Source: an uncultured Clostridia bacterium
Lineage (GTDB): Bacteria; Bacillota; Clostridia; Christensenellales; UBA1242
Assembly: GCA_934777435.1 (NCBI GenBank)
Contig: CAKVNK010000001.1
Location: 518,522 to 582,521, forward strand
DNA length: 64,000 bases
Direction: 5' to 3'
In this document: piece by piece, positions 1 to 8,468 of the stretch
Position numbering within the stretch: the stretch's first letter is position 1
Layout: every line of letters starts with the position of its first letter
Program-made: the position numbers and the translations under genes
Notes under the pieces: generated by a model
Told to the model about the DNA's origin: nothing
The model's input: the letters and a program-made list of their open reading frames with translations, nothing else
Databases searched by the model: none

Positions 1-515
1 TCCGCATACATTGTTAAGCCGTAATAATAATATTTTGTGTATAAGAAATGCTTTTCAGTTTTATATGTTGGTGATTGGTTTGCTGACACATTATAATAAT
101 ATCTATACACATCAGCATTTTTAAACCTTATGCCAAAAATATAACTGCCATCTTCTGTTAAATTGTTTTTAAGTGAAGAAATGCCATTTAGATAACTGTT
201 TAATTTGACAACTTCTGCTGGTGTTGTTGCCAACAAAATATCTGCTTGAACACGCACATTAAAATCTGAACAAATATTACTGCTTGCCTGTGTGCCACAA
301 TCTACAATGTCATTTTTGATTTGCAAAATATTATCTGAAGAATAACCTTGAGAGATTAAATCTTGTTCATCAATTTTTATTGTTACAAGTTCGTCAATAG
401 TTCCATCATCATTTACCACTGTTGTTAAATTGATATTTGAACATGCTGAAAAAAACATTGTTGATAAAACAATCAACAAGCAAACGAATATTGGAAGCAG
501 TTTCTTTTTGCGCAT
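1..515 (-). CDS. Putative lipoprotein, C-terminal part outside the window
   Basis: The minus strand reads from an ATG at 515 without a stop to the window edge (about 171 residues seen). The N-terminus is Lys-rich (MRKKKLL), followed by a hydrophobic stretch and a lipobox FFSAC near residue 24, so the protein is probably lipid-anchored outside the cytoplasmic membrane. The mature part begins SNINLTTVVNDDGTIDE, a pattern common to lipoproteins with a VNxDG start, and is otherwise not recognised. An AAGG ribosome site lies about 9 bases before the ATG. Its function is unknown. It is separated from gyrA by an AT-rich gap and a terminator, so it is transcribed independently. Confidence 0.8.
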   Translation of the reverse strand, partial: MRKKKLLPIFVCLLIVLSTMFFSACSNINLTTVVNDDGTIDELVTIKIDEQDLISQGYSSDNILQIKNDIVDCGTQASSNICSDFNVRVQADILLATTPAEVVKLNSYLNGISSLKNNLTEDGSYIFGIRFKNADVYRYYYNVSANQSPTYKTEKHFLYTKYYYYGLTMYA

Positions 516-540
516 TAAATATACCTTAACTTTATTTTAT

Positions 541-866
541 TCTTTATTTTAAGATTAAATACATTATACAAAAAATTTTGAAAAACACAAAGATATTATA
601 TGAGAATAAAATATTTATTTTTTACATTTAAGTTTTTACATAAACCCAAATAAAAAATTTAGCAACAAAAAAATAAATAAAACAAATAAATAAAAAAATA
701 ATTAAAAATATATTTAAAATACCTAAAAATAGCATTTTTTAATGGTTTTTTATATTTATTTTAAATTGATTTATTTTTTATTAAATAATTATTTATTATT
801 TTTATTAAATCAAATTTTAAACATTAAATTCTATTTTAAAACTTATTAACCATAAAAGTAAACAAC
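541..866. other. Gene-free AT-rich island
   Basis: About 325 bases, almost all A and T, with no open frame carrying a ribosome site. The left half (about 640-720) is A-rich on the plus strand and the right half (about 740-850) is T-rich. Two more islands with the same A-then-T layout occur at 27831-28139 and 60409-60788. The promoter of the lipoprotein gene ending at 515 should lie in the left part, but so many TATAAT-like strings occur that none can be singled out. Confidence 0.7.
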
Positions 867-895
867 AAAAAGGTGGACTAAACTTCCACCTTTTT
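867..895. terminator. Intrinsic terminator downstream of gyrA
   Basis: Perfect 11-bp inverted repeat (AAAAAGGTGGA / TCCACCTTTTT) with a 7-base loop and a T-tract on both strands. It lies about 115 bases beyond the gyrA stop on the minus strand and could work in both directions. Confidence 0.85.
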
Positions 896-1010
896 ATTTA
901 TATTTAATTTATTATTCAAAGAACTTTTCAGCACTTTTTTTTAACACCAAATCAATTTTAACATTATCTGTTTGTTATAGGGGGCAAACAAGAAATGTTA
1001 TTCAGTGTTA

Positions 1011-3575
1011 TTAAATTAAGTCGTCTTCTGTTGAAGGTTCTTCTGTGGTTGTGGCAGGTGTTGGTTCAACAGTTATGTTTTCTGCGTCTATGTTTTCATC
1101 AACTGAATCTTCTGTTAATTCTTCTTCAGGTTCTTCAGGGGCACGGTCAACAATAGCAACACTTACAACTGAATCATTTGCACTGACTTTCATTAAACGA
1201 ACGCCCAAACTTGTTCTGCCAACCAAATTGATTGAATCAGCATTTGTTCTTATCATAACGCCATCACCAGAGATTGCCAAAATATCGTTATCAGCAGTTA
1301 CGTTTTTGAGTGCAACAACTTTACCAGTTTTTTCATTGAATACACCAGCCTTGATACCTTTACCACGTCTGCCTTGTAAACGGTAATCTTCAGGTCTGCT
1401 ACGTTTTGCATAACCCTTTTCAGTCACAGTTAAAATGTCCATTTCAGGGGTAAGCACAATCATATCAACGATGTTTTCATCTTCACTTATCTTCATTGAC
1501 CTTACGCCACGGCCAGTACGTCCCATATTACGAACGCTTGATTCGCTGAAACGCAAAGCCTTGCCATTATCCGCAACCATTAAAAGTTCTTGTTTAGGTT
1601 CAACAAGTTTAGCACTGACTAAACTATCACCTTCCATAAGTTTGATTGCAATTTTACCATTTTTACGCACTTGTGCAAATTCGCTTACCTTTGTCTTTTT
1701 AATGTAACCTTTTTTGGTTGCAATAAGAAGGTTTTTATTTTCATCGTAATCGAATTTTAAGATTGTATTAATCTTTTCGTCTGCTTCAAGTGGTAACAAA
1801 TTGATAAGTGCACGGCCTTTGTTTTGACGGCCTGCTTCAGGTATCATATACGCTTTAAGCACATACACTTTACCCTTGTTGCTGAAGAACATAACATTAT
1901 CATGGCTGTTAAGCACAAACATATCTGTTACAAAATCTTCTTCCTTGGTTTTGTGTGCATTTACGCCACGTCCGCCACGGTGTTGTGATTTATATTCACT
2001 AACTGGTAAACGTTTAACATAGCCTTGGCTTGTAAGAGATATAACAACATCATGTTTTTCAATTAAATCACCAATATCAATATCACTATAATCCATAATG
2101 ATTTTGGTTTTACGTGGTGTTGGATATTTGTTTTTGATTTCAGTTAACTCATCACGAATAATTTGATTAATACGTGCTGGGTCAGCCAAAATTGCTTTAA
2201 GCTCAACAATAGTTTTTTCAAGTTCAGCACACTCTGCTTTAAGTTTTTCAACTTCCAAGCCTGTAAGCCTGCTTAACTTCATTTCCAAAATAGCGTTTGC
2301 TTGACGGTCTGTTAAACCAAAACGTTCTTGTAAACTGGTTGATGCACTAACTTTATCAGTGCTCTTTTTGATGATTGCAATAACTTCGTCAATATTGTTA
2401 ACAGCAATAACCAAGCCTTCCAAAATATGTGCACGTTCTTCTGCTTTTTTAAGATCATATTTTGTTCTTCTTGTGATAACTTCACGTTGGAATTGGAGAT
2501 AGTTAAACAACACTTCTTGCAAATTAAGCACTTTTGGTTTGTTGTCAACCAAAGCAAGCATAATGATGCCACTGCTTAATTGAAGTTGAGTTTGCTTATA
2601 AAGCATATTCAAAACAATTTGTGGTGCTGCATCTTTTTTAAGTTCGATAACAATACGCATACCGTCACGGCCAGATTCATCACGTAAATCACTGATGCCG
2701 TCAATGCGTTTATCTTTAACCAAATTAGCAATTTGTTGAATCAATCTTGCCTTGTTAACTTGATATGGAATTGCTGATACAACAATACGCCAACGTTTGC
2801 CACTATCGTAACTTTCAATATCCGCTTTTGCACGCATAACAACGCCACCACGACCAGTGCGGTAGGCTTCTTTAATTGCATTGTTTGCCAAAATTTCGCC
2901 ACCAGTTGGGAAATCTGGTGCTGGGATAATTTCACACAATTCGTCAATAGTGATGCTTGGATTATCAATCATTGCGATAACTGCATCAATAACTTCATTA
3001 AGGTTGTGTGGTGGGATATTTGTTGCCATACCAACTGCAATACCATCACTACCATTAACCAACAAGTTTGGAAAACGGCTTGGCAAAACCCTTGGCTGTA
3101 AGGCTGTGCCATCAAAGTTAGGGTAAAAATCAACAGTTTCTTTATCAATATCACGCAACAATTCGCTTGCAACTTTGCTTAAACGTGCTTCGGTGTAACG
3201 ATACGCAGCCGCACCATCACCGTCCACAGAACCAAAGTTTCCGTGACCATCAATAAGTGGTTCATTGATTGTGAAGTCTTGTGCTAAACGAACAAGTGCA
3301 TCATAAACTGAACTGTCGCCGTGTGGGTGATATTTACCAAGCACATCACCAACGATTTTGGCACATTTACGGAAAGGTTTATCACATGTTAAACCAATCT
3401 CGTTCATTGAATACAAAATACGGCGGTGAACAGGTTTTAAACCATCACGTACATCAGGAATTGCACGTGAAACATTAACCGCCATTGCATATGCAATGAA
3501 CGATTCCTTCATTTCATGTTCCACGTCAATATCAATGTATTTTGTGTTGTCAATCTTTTCAAATTTTTCAGACAT
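1011..3575 (-). CDS. gyrA: DNA gyrase subunit A
   Basis: The 854-residue protein is the DNA-cleaving subunit of gyrase, which with GyrB introduces negative supercoils. The catalytic tyrosine is Y127 in AAAYRYTEARL. The quinolone-resistance region reads HPHGDSSVYDALVR; Ser88 and Asp92 match E. coli Ser83 and Asp87, so no common quinolone-resistance substitution is seen. The C-terminal DNA-wrapping beta-pinwheel carries a GyrA box (QHRGGRG), the mark of true gyrase rather than topoisomerase IV. It ends in an acidic Glu/Thr/Pro tail. The ATG follows AAGGAAAAG, 20 bases after gyrB, so gyrB-gyrA are one operon. Length is normal for Firmicutes. Confidence 0.98.
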   Translation of the reverse strand: MSEKFEKIDNTKYIDIDVEHEMKESFIAYAMAVNVSRAIPDVRDGLKPVHRRILYSMNEIGLTCDKPFRKCAKIVGDVLGKYHPHGDSSVYDALVRLAQDFTINEPLIDGHGNFGSVDGDGAAAYRYTEARLSKVASELLRDIDKETVDFYPNFDGTALQPRVLPSRFPNLLVNGSDGIAVGMATNIPPHNLNEVIDAVIAMIDNPSITIDELCEIIPAPDFPTGGEILANNAIKEAYRTGRGGVVMRAKADIESYDSGKRWRIVVSAIPYQVNKARLIQQIANLVKDKRIDGISDLRDESGRDGMRIVIELKKDAAPQIVLNMLYKQTQLQLSSGIIMLALVDNKPKVLNLQEVLFNYLQFQREVITRRTKYDLKKAEERAHILEGLVIAVNNIDEVIAIIKKSTDKVSASTSLQERFGLTDRQANAILEMKLSRLTGLEVEKLKAECAELEKTIVELKAILADPARINQIIRDELTEIKNKYPTPRKTKIIMDYSDIDIGDLIEKHDVVISLTSQGYVKRLPVSEYKSQHRGGRGVNAHKTKEEDFVTDMFVLNSHDNVMFFSNKGKVYVLKAYMIPEAGRQNKGRALINLLPLEADEKINTILKFDYDENKNLLIATKKGYIKKTKVSEFAQVRKNGKIAIKLMEGDSLVSAKLVEPKQELLMVADNGKALRFSESSVRNMGRTGRGVRSMKISEDENIVDMIVLTPEMDILTVTEKGYAKRSRPEDYRLQGRRGKGIKAGVFNEKTGKVVALKNVTADNDILAISGDGVMIRTNADSINLVGRTSLGVRLMKVSANDSVVSVAIVDRAPEEPEEELTEDSVDENIDAENITVEPTPATTTEEPSTEDDLI

Positions 3576-3595
3576 ATTCTTTTCCTTTTTGCTTA

Positions 3596-5554
3596 CTAAA
3601 TATCCAAATCTTTAACCAATGTTGCGTGTTGTTCAATAAAGTCACGTCTGCCGTCAACACGGTCACCCATGAGAAGGTCAAACACTTCATTGCATGCAAC
3701 TTCGTCACTCATAACAACTTTTTTAAGCGTACGGGTTTGTGGGTTCATTGTTGTGTCCCAAAGTTGGTCGGTATCCATTTCACCAAGACCTTTGTAACGT
3801 TGAACTTCAAAGCCCTTATCGCCATTTGCCAAAGCGGCTTCTTTTTCTTCTTCACTAAAATAGTAGTTAATTTGTTTGCCACGTTGCACCCTGTAAAGTG
3901 GTGGTTGAGCAACATAAATGTGCCCTTCTTCAACCAACGGACGCATATATCTAAAGAAGAAAGTTAACATCAAAATTTCAATATGGCTACCGTCCACATC
4001 GGCATCGGTCATAATGATAATTTTATCGTAACGCAACTTTTTAGGGTCACAGTTTTCATAAATACCACAACCGAAAGCGGTTATCATTGATTTTATTTCT
4101 TCATTTTCAAGTGCACGAGTCAATCTTGTTTTTTCAACGTTCAAAATTTTACCACGCAATGGTAAAATTGCTTGATAGTGCCTATCACGACAGTTCTTTG
4201 CTGTACCGCCCGCAGAGTCACCTTCGACAATGAAGATTTCACACTCGCTGGCATTTTTGCTACTGCAATCTGCCAATTTACCAGGAAGGGTTGAAACTTC
4301 CAACGCTGATTTACGTCTTGTATCTTCACGTGCGTTGCGTGCAGCTTCCCTTGCACGTTGGCTTAACAAACATTTATTAATAAGTTCTTTGCTTTCTTTT
4401 GGGTGTTCTTCCAAATAATCTTTGAAAGTTTCTTCCATAGCCTTAGCAACAAATGTTCTTATTTCATCTGTGCCAAGTTTTGTTTTTGTTTGACCTTCAA
4501 ATTGTGGTTCTTCTACTTTAACAGAAATAACTGCGATTATGCCTTCACGTGTGTCTTCACCTGAAAGTTTTTGCTTTTCTTTAAGCATTTTGTTTTCTAT
4601 TGCATAGTCATTAATAATCTTCATCAAACTGTTTTTAAAGCCGTCAACGTGTTTACCGCCTTCTTCAGTGTTGATGTTGTTACAATAACTGTGGATATTT
4701 TCAGTGTAAGTATCGGTATATTGGAAACTAAATTCAATTTCAGTTGTTGCTGGTTGTGGTTGACCATTTTCATCTTTACGTTTATAGTGATAAATTTTAT
4801 CAACATAAATAGGTTCTGGGAAAACGCATTGTTTGTTTTCAGTAAGGTCTGCAACAAACTCTTGTATACCGCCCATAAATTGATAAAGATTTTCTTGTTC
4901 CTTGCCTTCACGGTCGTCCTTAATGGAAATACGCAAACCTTTGTTAAGGAAAGCAATTTCACGCAAACGTGATTTAAGCAAGTCATAGTTAAATTCAGTT
5001 ACTGGGAAAATTTCATAGTCTGGTTTAAATGTAACCTTCGTGCCAGTTTTTTCAACTGGAACATCGCCAACAACTGCAAGCCTATCAGTTGGAATACCAC
5101 GGTGATATACTTGATGATAATGATGACCGTTTTGATAAATATCCAACAACAATGTTTCACTTAAAGCGTTAACAACTGAAAGACCAACACCGTGCAAACC
5201 GCCGGAAATTTTATATCCGCCACCGCCAAACTTACCACCTGCGTGCAATTTGGTTAAAACCAATTCTGCTGCAGAAATGCCTTCTTTTTGGTGAATACCA
5301 GTTGGAATACCACGGCCGTTATCGGTAACACTTACAGAGCCGTCAGCATTGATTTCAACATTGATTTCGTTACAATAACCAGCCAATGCTTCGTCAATCG
5401 AGTTATCAACAATTTCAGTTACCAAATGGTGAAGCCCACGTTCATCAGTTGAGCCAATGTACATACCAGGGCGTTTTCTAACAGGTTCAAGCCCTTCCAA
5501 AACTTGGATTGCTGAAGCACCATAGTCAGCGGTAACTTTTAATTCGTCTTGCAT
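3596..5554 (-). CDS. gyrB: DNA gyrase subunit B
   Basis: The 652-residue ATPase subunit of gyrase. Its GHKL ATPase motifs are EIVDNSIDEA (residues 47-56, Mg-binding Asn51), TDNGRGIP (77-84) and GGLHGVGLSVVNALS. The C-terminal TOPRIM domain has EGDSAGG and TDADVDGSHI, which bind the metal for strand cleavage with GyrA. PLRGKILNVEK is also typical. The ATG is preceded by AAGGAG at good spacing. It is the first gene of the gyrB-gyrA operon, with its own promoter and a palindrome upstream (5649-5700). It is not next to dnaN-recF as in Bacillus. Confidence 0.98.
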   Translation of the reverse strand: MQDELKVTADYGASAIQVLEGLEPVRKRPGMYIGSTDERGLHHLVTEIVDNSIDEALAGYCNEINVEINADGSVSVTDNGRGIPTGIHQKEGISAAELVLTKLHAGGKFGGGGYKISGGLHGVGLSVVNALSETLLLDIYQNGHHYHQVYHRGIPTDRLAVVGDVPVEKTGTKVTFKPDYEIFPVTEFNYDLLKSRLREIAFLNKGLRISIKDDREGKEQENLYQFMGGIQEFVADLTENKQCVFPEPIYVDKIYHYKRKDENGQPQPATTEIEFSFQYTDTYTENIHSYCNNINTEEGGKHVDGFKNSLMKIINDYAIENKMLKEKQKLSGEDTREGIIAVISVKVEEPQFEGQTKTKLGTDEIRTFVAKAMEETFKDYLEEHPKESKELINKCLLSQRAREAARNAREDTRRKSALEVSTLPGKLADCSSKNASECEIFIVEGDSAGGTAKNCRDRHYQAILPLRGKILNVEKTRLTRALENEEIKSMITAFGCGIYENCDPKKLRYDKIIIMTDADVDGSHIEILMLTFFFRYMRPLVEEGHIYVAQPPLYRVQRGKQINYYFSEEEKEAALANGDKGFEVQRYKGLGEMDTDQLWDTTMNPQTRTLKKVVMSDEVACNEVFDLLMGDRVDGRRDFIEQHATLVKDLDI

Positions 5555-5617
5555 AAAATCTCCTTAATCTGCGTGTTTATTTACACAAAATAGCATATAA
5601 CTAAATATTTGCCAAAC

Positions 5618-5700
5618 ATGGGCAAAATTAAGCCCATAAAGCCAAAATTTACATTATATAAATATAATGTAATTATACCAATAAAAAAGCAAAAAGGCAA
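5618..5700 (-). promoter_or_regulatory. gyrB promoter with palindromic operator-like site
   Basis: On the minus strand TTGCCT (5695-5700), a 17-base spacer and TATAAT (5672-5677) form a sigma-A-type promoter for gyrB-gyrA. Directly downstream, over the predicted start site, is a 24-bp perfect palindrome (5649-5672: TTACATTATAT, 2-base centre, ATATAATGTAA). Further into the leader is a hairpin ATGGGC/GCCCAT (5618-5637). The palindrome suits a dimeric repressor or a supercoiling-sensitive initiation region; no regulator is identified. Confidence 0.6.
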
Positions 5701-5702
5701 GT

Positions 5703-5728
5703 AAAAAACCGCTAAATATAGCGGTTTT
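5703..5728 (-). terminator. metG terminator
   Basis: 10-bp inverted repeat (AAAACCGCTA / TAGCGGTTTT) with a 4-base loop, starting 5 bases after the metG stop and followed by a U-run on the minus strand. Confidence 0.9.
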
Positions 5729-5732
5729 AAAA

Positions 5733-7310
5733 TTAACTATTTGCAATATCATTCAATTCTGCAATTTCTTTATTTATATCAAGACGTTGATACAAATTTT
5801 CACCTTTAACAACTTTTGTGTTGTCAGTAATAAAGCCAAAATCTGCATATTCGTTGAATGAGGTTGGAACTTTCAAACCCCAATTTGCATAAACCAATTT
5901 TGGTTTATCTGTTAAGAAAGGCAAAAGCAATGTGTTTGCAATGATAATTGTTTCACTTATCAAGTTCATAACAGTGTTGATACGTTCAATATTGCCTTCT
6001 TTAAACAACACCCATGGTGCGGTTTCGTCAATATATTTATTTGTGCGTGAGAACATTTCAAAAATAGTGTTTAATGCTCCGCTTGGGTTAATATCTTCCA
6101 TTTGTTCAAACACTTTGGCACGTTTGGAACGAATTTCTGCCACAAAGGCGTTATCGATTTCAGTTAACTTTCCTGCTTTGTTAAGTGTGCTGTTTAAATA
6201 TTTACCAATCATACCGCATGTGCGAGAAACAAGGTTGCCATATTCATTTGCAAGGTTTGTGTTAAATGCGTTTAAGAATAAATCTTGACTATATGGACCG
6301 TCTTGCCCAAATTGAATTTCTTTGGTTAAGAATAAACGCACACTATCCAACCCATAACGTGCAACAAGCACACGTGGGTCAATAACTTCTTTTTTGCCTG
6401 TTTCTTTTGACTTGCTAAGTTTATCATTACCAAACAAAAGCCAACCATGGCCATAAATTTGTTTTGGAAGTGGAAGGTCAAGAGCCATTAAAATTGCTGG
6501 CCAAATTATTGCGTGGAAACGCACAATTTCTTTACCTACAACATGAACATCTGCTGGCCAAAATTTGTTGAAGTTGGTTTCATCTTCTTGCAAATAGCCC
6601 AACGCTGAAAGATAGTTTGGTAACGCATCAATCCAAACATAGATTGTGTGTTTTGGGTCAAATTCAACTGGAACGCCCCATTTTACACTTGTACGGCTTA
6701 CGCACAAATCTTTAAGCCCTGGCTTGATAAAGTTGTTAATCATTTCATTAACACGTGATTGTGGACGCAAGAAGTTTGGGTTTGTTTTATACAAATTTAA
6801 AATCTTATCTTGATATTCGCTAAGGCGGAAGAAATATGCTTCTTCTTCCATTGGTTCAACTGGTCTGCCACAATCTGGGCATTTGCCGTCTACTAATTGT
6901 TCTTCTGTCCAAAAACTTTCACATGGTGTGCAATATAAACCCTTATAACTTGATTTGTAAATTTGTCCCTTTTCATAAAGGCGTGTAAAGATTTTTTGCA
7001 CAGTTTTTACATGGTAATCATCTGTGGTGCGGATAAATTTATCGTATGAAATATCAAGCATTTTCCACAATGCTTTTGTATCGTCAATAATTTCGTTAAG
7101 ATATTCCATTTCAGGTTTGCCACAAGCCAAAGCCTTTTTTTCAATCTTTTGACCGTGTTCATCAGTGCCTGTAAGGTAAAAAACATCTTTACCACACATA
7201 CGGTTGAACCTTGCCAAACTGTCACATACAACAGTTGTGTAGCAGTTACCAAGCGTCAACTTGTTGCTTGGGTAATAAATAGGTGTTGTGATATAAAATG
7301 TGTTTTTCAT
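5733..7310 (-). CDS. metG: Methionyl-tRNA synthetase, short form
   Basis: Class I enzyme (525 residues) that charges tRNA-Met. FYITTPIYYPS at the N-terminus, LTGTDEHGQKIE, the zinc-knuckle cysteines in CTPCESFW and CPDCGRP, and KLSKSKETG (the KMSKS loop) identify it. The HIGH motif reads TLGN (KLTLGNCYTTV), a clear departure. The protein stops after the anticodon-binding helices and lacks the C-terminal EMAP-II-like tRNA-binding domain found in about 660-residue Bacillus enzymes. ATG follows AAAGGAG. It is last in a run typA, small gene, dnaB, yqeY, methyltransferase, metG, and ends at a strong terminator. No T-box leader was seen in the 50-base gap upstream. Confidence 0.96.
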   Translation of the reverse strand: MKNTFYITTPIYYPSNKLTLGNCYTTVVCDSLARFNRMCGKDVFYLTGTDEHGQKIEKKALACGKPEMEYLNEIIDDTKALWKMLDISYDKFIRTTDDYHVKTVQKIFTRLYEKGQIYKSSYKGLYCTPCESFWTEEQLVDGKCPDCGRPVEPMEEEAYFFRLSEYQDKILNLYKTNPNFLRPQSRVNEMINNFIKPGLKDLCVSRTSVKWGVPVEFDPKHTIYVWIDALPNYLSALGYLQEDETNFNKFWPADVHVVGKEIVRFHAIIWPAILMALDLPLPKQIYGHGWLLFGNDKLSKSKETGKKEVIDPRVLVARYGLDSVRLFLTKEIQFGQDGPYSQDLFLNAFNTNLANEYGNLVSRTCGMIGKYLNSTLNKAGKLTEIDNAFVAEIRSKRAKVFEQMEDINPSGALNTIFEMFSRTNKYIDETAPWVLFKEGNIERINTVMNLISETIIIANTLLLPFLTDKPKLVYANWGLKVPTSFNEYADFGFITDNTKVVKGENLYQRLDINKEIAELNDIANS

Positions 7311-7360
7311 GTTTTCTCCTTTTTTAGTTTTTGTTTTTTAGATAATTAAAAGCCACACAT

Positions 7361-7945
7361 CTATTTAATTTTTTCAATCAAATAGCCCATATAGTGTTTG
7401 CTGTCAAATTCCAGTTTATATTTATCTAATTTTGTTTTTGGGTAATGTTCTGGATGAGGGTTACGGAATTTCTTTTTCTTTAAAATTTTAAAACCCTTTT
7501 CTTTTAAATATTGTTCAATGTATCTAAAATGCACGCAAGGGTCTTCCCAAATATCCACAAGCACAAAATAGCGACTGCGAATATCCATAATTTGGTGGAA
7601 TAAGTTTTCAAAAGAATTGCCAAAGTTAGATGCTTCACCCAGCACAAGGTGTGCCAAACATAAATCATATTTTTTGCGTATGCAAGAAGTGCAAATGTCT
7701 GTTTCAATCACTTCTAAACGCTTGCTTCCAATGGCTGATTCAAGTGGATTTTTTTTGCGATTATCGCCCGGATAAATCACAGCGTCAACATGAGCGGTTG
7801 GAAAATATTTAAGCAAAATGCTTGCACTGATTTTTCCACTGCCGGAATCTATAATCTGCTTAATTTCCACATTTTTAAGTGATTTGATAAGTGTTTTTAT
7901 GATTTTATCGTGAATTGTTTTTGTTGTGTTAACTAACTTTTCCAC
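7361..7945 (-). CDS. Class I SAM-dependent methyltransferase-like protein
   Basis: Predicted 195-residue protein with a Rossmann methyltransferase pattern: IIDSGSGKISASIL resembles the glycine-rich AdoMet loop (motif I), VIETDI resembles the acidic end of strand 2, and YDLCLAHLVLGEA resembles motif IV. The substrate is unknown. A TTG 24 bases upstream (7969) is in frame, but AAAGGGG sits 6 bases before the GTG at 7945, so GTG is preferred. It lies between yqeY and metG, spaced like one transcription unit. The strong Lys content of the C-terminal half (ILKKKKFRNPHPEH) could contact RNA, which is only a guess. Confidence 0.65.
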   Translation of the reverse strand: MEKLVNTTKTIHDKIIKTLIKSLKNVEIKQIIDSGSGKISASILLKYFPTAHVDAVIYPGDNRKKNPLESAIGSKRLEVIETDICTSCIRKKYDLCLAHLVLGEASNFGNSFENLFHQIMDIRSRYFVLVDIWEDPCVHFRYIEQYLKEKGFKILKKKKFRNPHPEHYPKTKLDKYKLEFDSKHYMGYLIEKIK

Positions 7946-7992
7946 ATTTACCCCTTTATTTGTGTGCAAAAATAAATTTGATTAATCTAAAT

Positions 7993-8412
7993 TTAGCCAC
8001 GTGCTATTCGGTTAACCATACCCATGTCCACTTTACCAGCATAATTCGCCTTAAAGTATTTCATAATGCCTGGGATTGATTTATCTTCTAAACCAGAAAT
8101 AATGTTGCGAATTTCTGCTTCGTCCAACATTTTTGGCAAATATTTTTCAATGATTGCCTTTTGACGGTCAATATTTTCTGCTTCTACAGTGTTGTTTGCT
8201 TTTAAATAGTTTTCTTTTTCTTCTGTCAATTCTTTGATTGTTTTTTGTATGATTTGGATAGTATCAACATCTGAAAGTTCTTTACCATCTTTTTTAAGTT
8301 CGATACCAGCAAGCAAACATTTATTCATAACCACGCCGTAAATAGCACGTGCCAAAGCGTCATGGTCTTTCATTGCTTGTACATTATCTTTTTTAATTTG
8401 TTCTAAAATCAT
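7993..8412 (-). CDS. yqeY: YqeY / GatB-YqeY domain protein
   Basis: The 139-residue all-helical protein matches the stand-alone YqeY family, which resembles the tail of the GatB subunit of Asp/Glu-tRNA amidotransferase and is thought to bind tRNA. The typical layout is present: an N-terminal helix (ILEQIKKDNVQAMKDHD), a central Glu/Lys-rich helix, KAIIEKYLPKMLDEAEI, and the closing GKVDMGMVNRIARG, close to the family GxVDMxxVxxxVK end. ATG follows AAAGGAG. In many Firmicutes yqeY follows rpsU; here it follows dnaB. Confidence 0.9.
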   Translation of the reverse strand: MILEQIKKDNVQAMKDHDALARAIYGVVMNKCLLAGIELKKDGKELSDVDTIQIIQKTIKELTEEKENYLKANNTVEAENIDRQKAIIEKYLPKMLDEAEIRNIISGLEDKSIPGIMKYFKANYAGKVDMGMVNRIARG

Positions 8413-8468
8413 AAAAATTCTCCTTTTATTTTTGTTTATATAACAAAAGATTTAATTTTTTATTTCTA

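Noticed and set aside
1045..1707. Plus-strand frames within gyrA
   Set aside because: Antisense shadows of a certain gene; no ribosome sites and unlikely residue composition.
4571..4972. 133-codon Phe/Val-rich plus-strand frame inside gyrB
   Set aside because: Antisense of conserved gyrB sequence without start signals.
7311..7360. Possible T-box upstream of metG
   Set aside because: The gap is only 50 bases with no specifier or antiterminator sequence.
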